A stretch of DNA of 48,298 nucleotides from Chlamydomonas sphaeroides (taxonomy: Eukaryota; Chlorophyta; Chlorophyceae; Chlamydomonadales; Chlamydomonadaceae): contig BDDC01000412.1 in NCBI GenBank assembly GCA_001662425.1, positions 3,975 to 52,272 on the forward strand, in the 5' to 3' direction. Shown piece after piece: positions 29,218 through 41,566 of this stretch. The notes beneath the pieces were generated by a model that ran no database searches, was not told where the DNA came from, and was given only the letters and a program-made list of their open reading frames with translations. The number at the start of each line of letters is the position of its first letter. Positions within the stretch are counted from its first letter, which is position 1. Both the position numbers and the translations under genes were made by a program.

Positions 29218-32200
29218 ATGAAGGCATCGCGTCTGAAGAACGTGCCGCCCGGCCTTGACGTGCTTCACGCTTGCAATGGAGGGAGGAAGTTCAGCTACAA
29301 CTGGTATAAGGGGTCGGTGAGTGACGCGCGGTCGATCGCTGGCAACAGCTCGGACGGTCGTGTCAGGACAGGTCCCGAGGCAACGGCTCCGTTCCACAGG
29401 TACTCGTGCTCACGTTCCTGTGCTATATGGGGTACCACGCGGCGAGGAAGCCGCCCAGCATCGTCAAAAGGTGCGTTCAGCGGTCTGCGTGCGGCCCCCT
29501 GGCGAGTGGACCGGCGCGCTGGAAACGCGGAAAGTAACTTCTGACAAGACAGAGGACACTGTTCCGCCCAGGGTGCCTGCGGGGTGTATGCGCGGGTTCG
29601 TGTCACTGCGCCGCCCCTCAGCATGCCTGTTGGTCGGCCATCCTGTGTGCTGTGAAAATCCCACAGTATTCTACGCGGCAGCGTGGTGTCCGGGGGAGCG
29701 GGGCAAAAGGGCCGCATGCTGCTGGCCGACGGCGGCCTGGTGGTCGCCGCCTCGGACCCCACCACACTCAACGGCTGGGCGCCATTCAACACAGATAACG
29801 GCCAGGTGCGCGCGTCGACCTCGGGATGGAATTCGGACACCCATCACTCCCTGATGCTGTAACTTGGCGTCAAACCAGCCAGGCTTGGAGTATACCCGAG
29901 TGCTACCAACCTTCGTTGTGTGGATCCCCGCCCCCTCGCCCCTTAGACGCTGTTGGGGCAAGTGGACCTGGCCTTTCTTGGCACGTATGCCGTTGGCATG
30001 TTCTTTGCCGGCCACCTGGGCGACCGCCTGGACCTCCGCTGGTTCCTCACGGCCGGTGAGGACACTTCAGCTGGGCATGGACGCCGGCGAGGGGCGCCAG
30101 TGGGGCTACACGAGCGACGCCGCTGCTGCATGGCGGTAGCGCGGGATCAGCAGGCCAATGACACAAGCAGCAGCGGCGGAGTGGGGCCGGTGGCGGTCTG
30201 GCTTGTGATCTGGCTTGTGAATGGTGCCAGCGGCGCTTCGCGGCACCATCGGAGATTGCGTTGGACCTCCCGCAACCCTACCGCAGGCATGGTCTTCAGC
30301 GGCATCTTCACCTGCCTCTTCGGCATGGTGAGCCCCTGCCACACTCGACGGTGTCCGGGCGGCTGCAATTGCCACTCATGCCTTTGCGTGTTCGCGTGTC
30401 GTCGTGGGCAGTGCTACCCCACACCGCCACCCTACCCAGCCCGTTTGCCGGGCCTTTGGTTCGCCATCTGTCACGCCCACTCCATGTAATCACCGCTTCC
30501 TACCCCACACCGCCACCCTACTCAGCCCGTTTTCCAGGGCTGACGCGTGTGTCGTGCCCCGATGCCATGCACCTGCCTTGCGCCGCTGTGCCTGTGTCGC
30601 ATGTTGCGCTGCCCCACCTTGCACCCGTGTGGCCCTTGGGGCCGCCGCTGCCCTGGGAGCTGCACCTCCTCCCCCATCCGTGCACGGAACACGCCGGCCC
30701 AACCCGCTTGGCCCTCAGCATCCTGCATACCGCCGGCGCGCTCACCATCCCCACGCGCCGCGTCCCGCATCCCCTCTCGCCCCCATCATTCCAGGGCTAC
30801 TTCTGGGATATGCACCTCTTTTCCTACTACGTGCTGGTGTCGGTGATGGCGGGCCTGTTCCAGTCCACGGGCTGGCCTAGCGTGGTGTCGATCGTGGCGA
30901 ACTGGAGCGGCAAGGGCAAGCGCGGCCTCATCATGGGCATTTGGAACGCGCACACCAGCCTGGGCAACATCCTCGGCACCGTCGTCGCGGCGGCCATGCT
31001 CAGCAGGGTGGGGCTGTGGGGCGCGCGGGGAGGGGGCGACGCAGCGAGCCTGCCTGCCGTGCAAAGGAGCTCCCGCGGCATTCCTCGGCGGCGCCAGCGA
31101 CAGGCCACGGCGGGGCCACTGGGTCGCCTTGCACGGGTCGGCGGCACAGAGCAGGCTGGCCCGTGTGCTGGCGCGCGAGCGACCCACGGTTTGACCTGGC
31201 TTAGCGTACGCGCCCGGCCGACCAGTCCAGCCCCTGTCGGACCCGCACCGGCCCACCCGACGAACCTCCTGTTCCGCGCTGCGGTCCTGCTCGCGACGTA
31301 CACCCCCGCTGCCCCACGGCACACCGTGTGCCTTTCCGCCGCAGGGCTGGGGCTACTCGTTCCTGCTGCCAGGCTTCCTCATGATTGGCCTCGGGCTCCT
31401 CATGTTCCTGGGCCTGGTGGTGCAGCCCAGCGACGTGGGGCTGACCAACCCCGACGACCGGCCGGCCCGCAGCCACGGCGCGCACGGCGAGCACGACGGC
31501 GAGGAGATGGTTTCGCTGGTGGGCAAGGAGCGCGAGGGCGGCAAGGAGGGCCTGGAGGGCCGCAGCAGCGCGATCCGCGAAAAGGTGCGAGCCCGCACGT
31601 GCACTGTCGGCACGGGATGGCGAAAGGGTTAGCCCTCGGGGTTGCGACATGGAGGCCAAGGGCGTTGGCGGAGGCCGAGGCGGATTAGTGCAGGGATTGT
31701 GCACTCGAAGCTGAGGCGCAGGGGAGCGTGGCGGAAGGAGTACTCGCCGCGGCCCTCACCTAAACGGCCGTCACCTATACGGCCTGACAGGAGGAGAAAG
31801 TGGAGTCGATCCACTTCATGGACGCCTGGCGCATCCCCGGCGTCACGGCCTTCGCGTTCTGCCTCTTCTTCTCCAAGCTCATCGCCTACACCTTCCTGTA
31901 CTGGCTGCCGTACTACATTAAGAGCACGCCCATCGAGGGCCGTAAGCTGAGCGCCAAGGAGGCGGGCGACCTGTCCATCCTCTTCGACGTCGGCGGCGTC
32001 GCGGGAGGTGAGCGCTTGGCTGCGGGCACGCGCTACCTGCCAAGCGGTACCCTGCAATCACCCAAAACCCTGGTGCTGCACCGTCGGAGCCGTGCAGCTC
32101 ACCGGCCGCCCTTGCGCTCCTCCATCACGCGCGCGTCGCACGCCACCGTATCCACCCTTGCCACATCCGGCCCTCCACCCTGCCCGCCCGTCGCAGGCGT

Positions 32201-32866
32201 GCTCGCCGGCCACCTGTCGGACAAGTCGGGCGCGTCCGCCACCGTGGCCACCTCCTTCACGCTGCTGTCGGTGCCCTGCCTGTACCTGTACCGCACCTTC
32301 GGCCACTCCTCCTTTGCCGTCAACGTGGGGCTCATGATGGCCTCCGGCTTCTTCGTCAACGGCCCCTACGCGCTCATCACCACGGCCGTGTCCGCGGACC
32401 TGGGCACCCACGACTCGCTGCAGGTGCAACCCCTGGGCCCGCGCCACATGTTGTCCCATGAGCCCACCACTTCCACGCCTGCGTCCCCACACCGCCGCGT
32501 CTTAGAGTCTCCCTGGCCCCACTTGCTACTCGGTGGCCCCTCTCCCGCGTCCTTCGTCGCCCGCCGCGCCACACCTGGCCTCTCCCTGACCCCCGCTCCC
32601 TTCTCCCTCCGCCCCTCCTCGCCCCGCCACCCCAGGGCAACGCCAAGGCGCTGGCCACTGTGTCGGCCATCATCGACGGCATGGGCTCCCTGGGCGCTGC
32701 GCTGGGGCCCATGATGACGGGCTTCATCTCCGACCGCGGCGGCTTTGACATGGTCTTCGTCATGCTCTACTCGGCCGCCGTGGCGGCGGGGCTGCTGCTG
32801 GTCAAGCTGGTGGCCAAGGAGCTGTATGTGATTAGTGGGCGCGGCAAGGCAAGCGTGGACAAGTAG
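29218..32866 (+). CDS. Glycerol-3-phosphate permease-like transporter (MFS, SLC37/OPA family)
   Basis: Ten exons join in phase: 29218-29316, 29400-29470, 29667-29805, 29947-30055, 30287-30327, 30795-31007, 31345-31584, 31791-32007, 32197-32423 and 32636-32866, giving 528 aa. Organophosphate:phosphate antiporters of this group exchange glycerol-3-phosphate or sugar phosphates for inorganic phosphate. Family motifs are LTFLCYMGYHAARKPPSIVK in helix 1, GWAPFNTDNGQ, GTYAVGMFFAGHLGDRLDLR, GLFQSTGWPSVV, GKGKRGLIMGIWNAHTSLGN and GWGYSFLLPG. A charged central loop (exons 7-8, NPDDRPARSHG to EEKVESIHF) separates two six-helix halves. The second half has WRIPGVTAFAFCLFFSKL, GGVLAGHLSDKSG and GSLGAALGPMMTGF. 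The ATG at 29218 is the first in frame. No plastid transit peptide is evident, so plasma membrane, ER or another membrane is possible; the substrate is inferred. Confidence 0.95.
30413..30543 (+). repeat. Intronic direct repeat (about 42 bp, two copies)
   Basis: A segment around CCCCACACCGCCACCCTAC and a following CAGCCCGTTT occurs near 30417-30455 and again near 30503-30541, with few differences. It lies in intron 5 of the transporter gene and probably arose by local duplication. Confidence 0.65.
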
Positions 32867-33684
32867 GGTTGTGGGGGGAGCTTGGTGTTTAGGGAATAGA
32901 AGGGGTCGCGCCCAGGAGGTTGCGCCGGCGCGTGTGTGTGCGTGCTGGGCGGGCAGGTGGGCAGAAACGGAAGAGGTGGGTGGACGGTTGGGTATGCTGG
33001 GGGTTCAGGGGGTAGAGGGGATGATGGCGTTGGGGAAGAGCATGAGCGCGAGGCGCCCGTCGCACGTGTGGAGCGGCGGGGCGAGGGCTTGTGGGCTGCC
33101 GGTTGGCCCTGCGTGGCGTGGGTAGAAGCTCGATGGGCAACGCTCGGACGGGTACGTGTGGGGCTTTCAATTGGACCGTCTGCAAGTGCCTGTGACAACG
33201 TGGGCGGGTGACTGCAACGGTCGGGTGGCGGATGGCTCGGGTACCGTTGGGGGCCTCGGCCCCTCGGTGGCAGGCTGGCTGGTACTTCGAAGAGGCGGTG
33301 TGGGGGCCTAGCAGCGAGCCGCAGTTACTGATGCTGTCGTAAGGGCCGCAAGGGCGGGGGGCGAGAGCTCTGCACCCAGGCCACGGCACTGGCTGCTGTA
33401 ACGTCCAGAGCTGTGAGCCGCCGTTTCAGCTCGCGTCTCTGCTGTGCGTGACGGACGCGCCCGCCCAGGTGCCACAACCGCAATACACCGGACTGCAATG
33501 TGCAAGGAGCTGCCAGCGCAACCGTGTGTCGCAGACATGGTCAGCAAGGCCACCAGGGCAGCAGCCATTGCGTGGCTTCCTGCCTTGCGCACTCGCGCAA
33601 AGCTGCCGAGGTACCTCGCAGCTCACATGCATGAGCATCCTGACGCCAACAGCCCCGCCCTGACACACGGCCATGTTCCGGGCC
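32867..33684. other. Convergent intergenic region
   Basis: About 0.8 kb between the stop codons of the transporter and the RecQ gene, presumably containing both 3' untranslated regions. No gene or structured element is recognised. Confidence 0.5.
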
Positions 33685-36600
33685 TCACCGCCGCGGCCGC
33701 TTGCTCAGCGGCATGTCGTCGTCGTCCTGCACAAAATCACTGTCGTCGCTGTTGCCGCCCGCATCCCCGCCCTGGCTTGCCGCCCCGGGGCCCGGCTCTC
33801 CGCCATCCTCCTCGTCGCTCTCGAGCACGCGACGGCTGGCCCGCCGCTCACTGCCCGCCGCAGCACGGCGCGGCGCCAGGGTGCCACCTGCCCCTCCGCC
33901 ACTCGCGCCACCACCACCGCCCGCCTGCTCCTCATCCTCCAACTCCTCCTCCTCCTCATCATCATCCTCCTCCTCATTCAGCACAACCACGTCTTCCTCC
34001 TCCTTCTCCTCCTCCTGCCGCGCCGCTCGCGGCACGCCGGCCTGCTGCGCCCGTTGCCTGGCCTCCGCCGCAGCCGCCGCCCGCTCCCGGCTGCTGCCCG
34101 GCCCCGGCCCTGCCGCCGCCTCCGCCGGCGGCGGCTGGCCCCGGCCCGCCAGCACGTCAGCCAGCTCGCTGCCGTACAGCTCGTACCTCCGCGCGCCGAC
34201 AGCCTGTCGCACTGCGTCCGGGCTGGCGGGCGCAGGCAGCGCCGCGAGCGCCGCCAGCTGCTCAGACGACATGATCGAGTGCGGGAACACCTGGAGCGCC
34301 TGCGCCCGGTGCGACCGCCACGCCTCCAGCGCCGAGCGCATCGAGCTGCACCCGGCGGCGCCGCCGGCCGTTGCCGCCGCGTCAGCCGCCGCTACGGCAG
34401 CGGCTGGTGCGTTGGCCGCGGCCTTCTTGCCGGCCTTCTTGCCGGCGGCCGGCGTGGCCGCGGCGGCGGCGGCGGCCGAGGAGGACGGGCCCATGCTGGC
34501 GCTGGTGCTGGGGTCGGGGGTGAGCAGCACGCGCAGGTGCGGCTGGGCCCCAGCGTCAGGTGCTGCCCCAGAGCCGTGCGCCTCGAGCAGCCGCTGCCCG
34601 CGCGGTGTGGGCCTGCGGTAGAGCCGGCATCACCGCAGCAGCGGCGTGTGGAGTAAGAGCGCAGCACAGTGGACACATTTTGCGCCGCGCACCGGTAGGC
34701 TGGCCCGCATGGCAGGTACGGTAGGCACGCAGGGTCGAGCACCGGTCGCCGCTAGCTGACTCGCTGGCAGAGGCGAGCACCAACCGACGCTACCCGACGG
34801 AGCTCAAGCCCTTCATCCGGCAGCTCCCTGCACTCGGCGAGCAACAGCCAGCGGCTGCCAGCCCCTACTCGCCTGAGGTAGCTGTTGGTGGCGTAGGCGG
34901 TGTGGCCAAACTCAAACTCCAGCAGCCCGCTGTACACCATGGCAGCCACCACCGCCTGCAGGCGTGAGCCGGCGAGGGAGGGCAGCAGCCGCGTGACCGC
35001 CAGAGCTGTCCATCGCGCCTTGCGCCATGCGTCTTTCCGTTCGCTTCCCGCCGTGCCTGCGCACGACACGGGTCCCGTGTCCTCGCTCCGCGCCGCCCGC
35101 GTGCGCCTATGCCGCCCCGCAGCCCGCCCCACCGCAGCCCCCCCAAGCGCGCACGAACCCCAAGCACCCCCAGCAGGGCGGTCCCGCACCTCGTTGTCGT
35201 CGCGGCTCATGGCCTTGGCCTCCTTGGCCAGCTCCTTGCTGCCGCCCGGGTCCTTGCCGCCGCGCCACAGGTCCACCAGCTGCAGCAGCGTAGCCTTCTT
35301 GTCCTTGGCCTGCGGGCCGCGGCCGCGGTGGCAGTGGGGTCGCCGGCGCACGGCACGGGGGGCCGCGCACGGCCGCTCCGCTGGGCGCGGGGCGGGCGGC
35401 GCAGGGCCGCCGACCGAGGCCCCGACACACGCGGCAGCGCGCGGCCCGGCGCACGCAGCTGCTGGTGCATCAGGCGCGGTAGCGGTAGGTCGCTGCCTGC
35501 AGCGCTGAGCCCCTCACCCATTGCCCTGCATGCCATGCGCCACACCGCAGCAGCGCCACACCGCAGCGGCGCCACACCGCAGCAGCGCATCTGGAGCACC
35601 CTGCCGCCCCGTGCCCCAGGCCGCATGGCCCCTAGCCCCAGGCCGCATGGCCCCCAGCCCCAGCCAGCCGCGCTTTCACTCGCCTGCTGGCTCCGCAGTA
35701 TGCCCAGGATGGCCACCGCGTGCTGAGTCACGTCGCGCGGCGCGGGCGCGGGCCCGGCGGCGGCGGCGCAGCACGCGTCGCACATGCACCTGCGCCGGCA
35801 GCGCAGGCAGCGGCTAGGGGCTGGCGCGAGGGGCGCGGCTGAGGCCGCCCGCGCGGCCGCTCCCAGGGTCGCTCGAGGCAGCACGGCGCAGCGCCGCCTT
35901 GGTTCCCGCATTTCGCGGACTCGCTGCGCGACGCGCGCGTGCCCCTGCCGCCCGCCACCGCCGCCCCCACCTGCAGTCGGCGGGCGCCTCCGCAAAGTGG
36001 CGCTGGATGATGGCGCGGCGGCAGTCGCCCCAGCACCCGTGCCCGCCCTGCGCCGCGCCGCCGCCGACCGAGGCAGGCGCCGGCGCCGCGGCGCCTGCGG
36101 CCCGGCCGGCTGCGTAGGCCATCATGGCGCTGAGGTTGGGCTGCCAGGAGGGCTCGAAGCACACGATGGCGGCCTGGCGCAGCGCATCGGAGAAGCGGTA
36201 GAACAGCAGGCAGCGCGCGGGCAGGCCGTCACGGCCCGCGCGGCCAGACTCCTGGGGGGGGGGGGGGGGGGGGGGGGGGGGAAAGGGGGGGGGGGGCGGG
36301 GGNNNNNNNNNNNNNNNNNNNNNNNNNNNNNNNNNNNNNNNNNNNNNNNNNNNNNNNNNNNNNNNNNNNNNNNNNNNNNNNNNNNNNNNNNNNNNNNNNN
36401 NNNNNNNNNNNNNNNNNNNNNNNNNNNNNNNNNNNNNNNNNNNNNNNNNNNNNNNNNNNNNNNNNNNNNNNNNNNNNNNNNNNNNNNNNNNNNNNNNNNN
36501 NNNNNNNNNNNNNNNNNNNNNNNNNNNNNNNNNNNNNNNNNNNNNNNNNNNNNNNNNNNNNNNNNNNNNNNNNNNNNNNNNNNNNNNNNNNNNNNNNNNN

Positions 36601-39600
36601 NNNNNNNNNNNNNNNNNNNNNNNNNNNNNNNNNNNNNNNNNNNNNCTGGCCGAACCTAGCGGCAGCAAGGCACGTGCGCCCTGCGCCTGCCTTTCCTTCG
36701 ATCTCGCGTGCACCCGCCCCGCCTCGGCTTGGCTGCGCCCCGAATCCGGAGCAGAGCTAGCAATCTTGCTCGGCCCGGTGGTCACCGCGCTCCGCTCCGA
36801 GCATCCCTCTGCCCTCAAGCAGCACCGGTGGGACCCTGGCGGCACCCTCGTGCCCCGCCAGCCACACCAGGCAGGCAGGCCTCTCTGCCCTGCCCCACCC
36901 CGGGCCCCATCCCGGCCCTGCCCCGACCCAGCCCAGCCACCTCGGGCAGGCCTTGCTAAGTTCACGATGGAATTGTCAAGATACACCGGTATAATGGTTA
37001 CATAACGTCTTCCAGGCACGTTGGCAGCCCCACCTGGTAGTAGTTCTCCACGCTCTTGCTGAGGCTGTGGTGCACCACGAAGCGCACGTCGGGCTTGTTG
37101 ATGCCCATGCCGAAGGCGATGGTGGCCACCATGACCTGCGGTGGGGCAGCATGGGCGCCGTCGCTGCCGTCGGCGCCAAGCGTGCGTTGCAGCCCCACAA
37201 CCACACAGCAGCACACTCGGGCACACACCCCTGCATGCGGCGGCGCCCAGCGGGCTGCTGCCCACACTAGGCACTAGCCTCTACCCTGGCATGGCCTTCC
37301 CGAAGCGCGCGGCAGGGCCCCTGCGCGCCCGCCAGGGTAGCGCCCCACCTGCACCCTGCCCGCGCTCCATGCCGCGTGCGCCGCCTCCCGCGGCCCCGGC
37401 TCCATGTCCGCGTGGTAGTGCCGCGCCGTCACGCCACCCGCTGAAAGCTCCGCCGCCACGCTCTCGCAGTCCTTGCTGCGCCACACCACGCGGGCAGGGC
37501 GACGGCGGGACACGGGGCAGCCATGGTGATCGGGGTCGTGTTTCATCGGCGTCTGTACCAATCCACATTCGCTGTGCGTCAGCCCGACTCCGGCTCCGGG
37601 TCCGCTCATACGACCCCCCCCCGAGCCCGGCTCCGGCTCCCCCCATACGACCCCCCCCCGCGAGCCCGGCTCCGGCTCCGCAACCGCCCAAATGCAGCAG
37701 CCGAGCTGCCTTCTGGCCGCCCTGCGCGGCCGCAGCCGCAGCTGCACAGCCGCGGTGTTGCTGTTTTGACAGCTGCGTAACCGTGGTGGTGATGCTGTTT
37801 CGCCATGCTAGCGCCAGGACGGCGAAGCAGCAACACGCTGCCTGCAGCCGCGCCCAGCCACCCACCAAGCCGCCCACCCACCAAGCCGCCCGTGGCTGCG
37901 CACCAGCCGCCGGCCCCGGCCCCACCGGGTGAGGCAGTACACGATGCCCGACTCGCCGCGGGGGTAGTGCTGCCGCACCCAGGCCACGATGGCGCTGGTG
38001 GCCTCCGCCGCGGCCGAGGGCTTGGGCCGCACCTGCGCAGGCAGGCAGGGGCGCAGCAGCGCATGCGCAGTGGGCTGGCGCTCAGCGACTGTTTCTGGCC
38101 TGGCACCTCGTCCGGTGACTTGATTAGATCTGGAAATGCACTCTTAGCCACACGCACGTTGCGCAACACTCACAGCGCGTCAGCAACTCTGGGCGTGCCG
38201 CTTGTGGGCGGTACTCTATTTCGGCCGTATCAAGTTGAACACACAGGCTCTAGTGACGCATGGCCACACAGCCATGTAAGAGTACGATATGAAGGCTCGC
38301 CTCGTAGAACAGGTTGGGCCGGTTGACGGAGGCCCGGAAGAACTCGCAGCCCTGGATGCGCAGGATGGCCTTGAGGTCCTCGCAGACCTGGCGGCGAAGG
38401 GGCGAGGGCGAGCGACGAGACCAGCGGGGAACACTCGAAGGGCAACCCTGTAAAGAGTTGCACGGTAAGGTTCTGTTCACGGGGTGTGCGCCTCGTCCGC
38501 CCACCGCGTGCGGTACAGCCCGGTCTTGCCAACAGGCGCCGCTCCCCTGTCCCCCTGTCCCCTGTCCCCTCGGCTGGTTGCTGTTGCGCTTCTATACGCA
38601 ATCCGACGTCAGAGCTCACAGTTTCAGCAGTAACTTTGGATAGGACTCTGTACAGAAGCCCAACCCTACTGTTTGTCGCACCTGGTGCGTGGCGGTGGCG
38701 GTGAGCGCCAGGATGGGCACCTGCGCTCAGGGGGGAGGGCGCCCGGCATGGGCGACCGCCGCCGTCGGCTTCTTTTGGTAGCCTCCACCGCACCACGAAC
38801 CCCCACGACACGTACGGCCGCAGGCACCTGCGGGAACTGCTGCTTGAGTATGCCCAGCTTCTTGTAGTCGGGCCGGAAGTCGTTGCCCCACTGGCTGGCG
38901 CAGTGAGCCTCGTCGATGGCGATGCGCTCCAGCCGGCCCGCCTGCGGGACGGGGGACAGGTGAAAAGATGTGGCCGGGTTAAAGCGGCCTGGGCGCGGCC
39001 ATGCTGCAGCAGCAGCTGCTGCTCATCGCCAGGTGCTGCTCCTCGCCCGCCTGGCGCCTGCCTGGACTGGCGCTCCCGCCACCGCGCCCCGGCCCAATCC
39101 TCCACAACCCTGGCGCCTGCGCGCCTCCTCACCTTGTGCACCTTCTCCAGCTTGCCCATGAAGCGCTTGGACGACACAATCCTGCCGGGCACCCGCGCAC
39201 GGCACAGCATGTTGCCGCCACGCCGGGCGAGGCGGCGGGGCAGCATGTAGGGCCGACAGGAGCCGCCACGTACACCCACGCCAAAATCACCCCAATTTCC
39301 AGCCTGCAGCTCCATGCACCTACGCTGCCAACAACCCGGCGGGCCCTTGTGCAGGCCGCCAACCCCCCAGCCCGACCCACTTCTCGGGCGTCACGTAGAG
39401 TAGCCGCAGCTCGCCCCGGTCCAGCCTGCCGTACAGCTCGGCCACGTCCTCCTTGCTGCTGAGGCTGGTCAGGGAGCCGCCCGCGATGCCCAGAGCGCGC
39501 AACGACAGCACCTGGCGGGCCAGGGGCGCGGGTTGCAGCGGCGGCGCCACCTGGCGGTCATAGGCAGCAGCGGCGGCGCCCCGCGGCGGCCAAGCCTCCG

Positions 39601-41000
39601 CACGACCTCCTCCGACCCACATGGAGCGTGGGTCGCAAAGGGCGCGACCCGCTGCCTACCGGGTCCCGCCCTAGCCCCGGCGCCGGGCCCTAGGCTTGAC
39701 ACCCTTCCCCACATACCCACGTAGGGGCCCTTCGGCTACGCCTGGTCCCGTCCGGGTCCCGGCCCACTCCACCGGCCCCCAGCCTCAGCCACCCCACCCC
39801 GCCTGCGCCCAGCCCAGCCCCAGCCGCCCCGCCCCGGCCGCCGCACCTGGTCCTGGATGAGCGACAGCAGCGGGCTCACCACCAGCGTCAGGCCGCCCTG
39901 CGCCCCCACCAGCGCCGGCAGCTGGTAGCACAGGCTCTTGCCGCCGCCGCTGGGCAGCAGCACCAGCACGTCGCGGCCCTGCGCGGGGATTGGGACGGGC
40001 AGGGCAGCGCAGGGTTGCGGCATAAAGCCAGCGGCGCGTGCAGCGCACAAGCACTGCCAGAGCTCTGTATGGGACCAGGTAACGCGCCCACACTGCCCTT
40101 CCCGGTCTGCGTCATGCGCCTAGCTCGCCTAGGTTGCGGCTGGAGGCCCGCCGAGCTGGGCGGCAGCGTTGGGACACGGGCCCAAGGCGGCCGGCGCTGC
40201 GGCAGGCTCCCAGCAGCGGCCACTCAGCCCCAGCCGGTCTGGCCCCCACACCCATGTCGCACCTGCATGCTGGCGTTCATGACCTCCCGCTGCAGGGGCC
40301 GGAAGCCGGCCAGGCCGAACACGTCCTGCAGCGCCTGCTTCAGGCGGCCGCTCCAGGGGAAGGCCTCCAGCTGCGGCCGCGGTCCGGGGGTGGTTAGGAC
40401 GGCGGTGCGCTGGGCGGTGGCCAGGCCTGCCATGCGCCAGGGGGAGCGTGGGCGCAGCGGCGCTTGCCTGCCAGTCGGCCTTGGGCGCGCGGCGCTCCAT
40501 CTCGATGCGCCGCAGCAGCTGGTCGCGCTTCCTGCACGCCGAACGGCAGCCATGCAGGCGTGTTGACGGAGCGCCAGGGGTGGGGGTTGGGAGGCGGGAG
40601 GCGTCGGCTCAGGTTGGCAGGTGCGCTCGTGAGTCGAAGACGATTGCGCGCCCGGCCGCTTGGGGCTGGTGCGGGCGGCGAGGACCCACCTTCGCAAGTG
40701 GTCCTGCTGCTGCATCAGGTACTCCATCTGGCTCTTGACCTGGGTGCATGACAGCATGCGTGGAGCAGACAATGACAGTCGTGGTGGCTGGGTGGCTGGG
40801 CTTGGCCGGGCGGTGGCGGCGCGGCCACGAAACCCTAAAAGCAGAGCTGCTGGCGCGCTGGGGGCCGTGCGGCGCACCTCAGCCAGCTCGGCGTCAACGT
40901 CCGCGACCTGCGCCTCCAGCGACGTGCTGCCCTCGGCCATGCCTTCCTCGCCGCCATCGTCCTCTCCAGTCAGGTCCATGGCCTCCGCGGCCTCTTCCAT
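33685..41000 (-). CDS. RECQ: RecQ-family DNA helicase with RECQL1-like core and C-terminal HRDC domain
   Basis: Eighteen exons fit in phase (916 aa): 41000-40878, 40739-40690, 40531-40468, 40370-40263, 39978-39847, 39511-39381, 39181-39133, 38941-38828, 38720-38682, 38387-38301, 38032-37926, 37475-37349, 37135-37034, 36251-35971, 35789-35684, 35309-35190, 34955-34873 and 34612-33685. Introns 3, 10, 15 and 17 use GC donors. RecQ proteins are 3'-5' ATP-dependent helicases acting in recombination and fork repair. An acidic, coiled N-terminus (residues 1-80) leads to FPWSGRLK and GFRPLQREVMNASM as in RECQL1. Walker A is PSGGGKS (124-130), DEAH at 229-232, LTATAT at 263-268, the VMVATIAFGMGINKPDVR motif, and ESGRAGRDG (from 412). 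A zinc cluster (CWGDC, then CMCDACC) and a winged-helix region (GHTAYATNSYL) follow. An HRDC domain lies near 700-765 (LEAWRSHRAQAL). The tail is acidic and ends in KRPRR, a possible nuclear signal. The assembly gap falls inside intron 13, so no coding sequence seems lost. Confidence 0.96.
35547..35664 (+). repeat. Short tandem repeats in a RecQ intron
   Basis: GCCACACCGCAGC is repeated three times near 35547-35587. CCCAGGCCGCATGGCCCC then occurs twice near 35617-35656. Both lie in intron 15 of the RecQ gene. Confidence 0.6.
36254..36645. other. Assembly gap preceded by a G-tract
   Basis: A G-run of about 40 bases with a few interruptions (36254-36302) precedes 343 undetermined bases (36303-36645). 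Sequencing probably stalled at the G-tract. The gap lies between the RecQ exons ending ENYYQ and starting ESGRAG, which are contiguous in the family. The gap is therefore intronic. Its stated length may not be the true one. Confidence 0.9.
37581..37683 (+). repeat. About 40-bp tandem repeat, 2.5 copies, in a RecQ intron
   Basis: Units start with AGCCCGRCTCCGGCTCC and end with CATACGACCCCCCCCCG. They begin near 37581, 37624 and 37663, the last being partial. They lie in intron 11 of the RecQ gene. Nearby, CACCCACCAAGCCGCC is also duplicated around 37858-37890. Confidence 0.7.
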
Positions 41001-41566
41001 TGCTAGCAGGCGCGACCGGGCCGGGGCGGTCGGAGTGGGAGGGCAGGTGCTAGGGCGCCATGGCTCCGCTGCCTGCACCTCGCTGTGATCCGGGGCCGTG
41101 CCCCATCTGCCTACCCTCGCGGTGTGTCGGCGAAGTGCTGATGCGGGCCCTGCAAGGCTCAGCAGCGCGCAAGATGGGAGCACGATGGTGCAATTATGTG
41201 CCTGGCGACTTGCCGAGGCGGCGAAGTGCGCTATGTAGGTGGTGGTATGTCCATGCGCACACGGGTATAGGAGGGGCGAACAGGCATAATAGCCGTCCCA
41301 TGCAGACCCTTTCTACAAGGCACACAGCGCAGCATTCAGACCCGAAGAAAGGCACAATATAGTAATCCAATTCACCTGCTGTATAGGACGGGGCTTAGCT
41401 GCTTATTTGCCTGCACCATCCTCCAGCGTCTTTCCAGCCTTGCAAGCGCTTAACTATTGCCTGCCATGCCACCATCATTACCTTATTACCGCTCACGCTT
41501 GCGGTGAACGCCGTGGGGCACCAGCAAGCTAGTCAACGGATTGCAGCAGAGGCCTAGCCAAGCGCC
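41001..41566. promoter_or_regulatory. Divergent promoter region of the RecQ and DUF300 genes
   Basis: 566 bp between two divergent start codons, AT-richer in its right half. It holds ACAATATAGT at 41354-41363, identical to the element at 28891. A CCAAT box at 41367-41371 lies about 200 bp upstream of the DUF300 start. Which gene each element serves is not clear. Confidence 0.5.
41354..41363 (+). promoter_or_regulatory. ACAATATAGT promoter element
   Basis: Identical to the decamer at 28891-28900 and sharing the AATATAG core with 2853 and 3549. It lies 204 bp upstream of the DUF300 ATG and four bases before CCAAT. The role is inferred from its recurrence in promoter regions. Confidence 0.4.
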
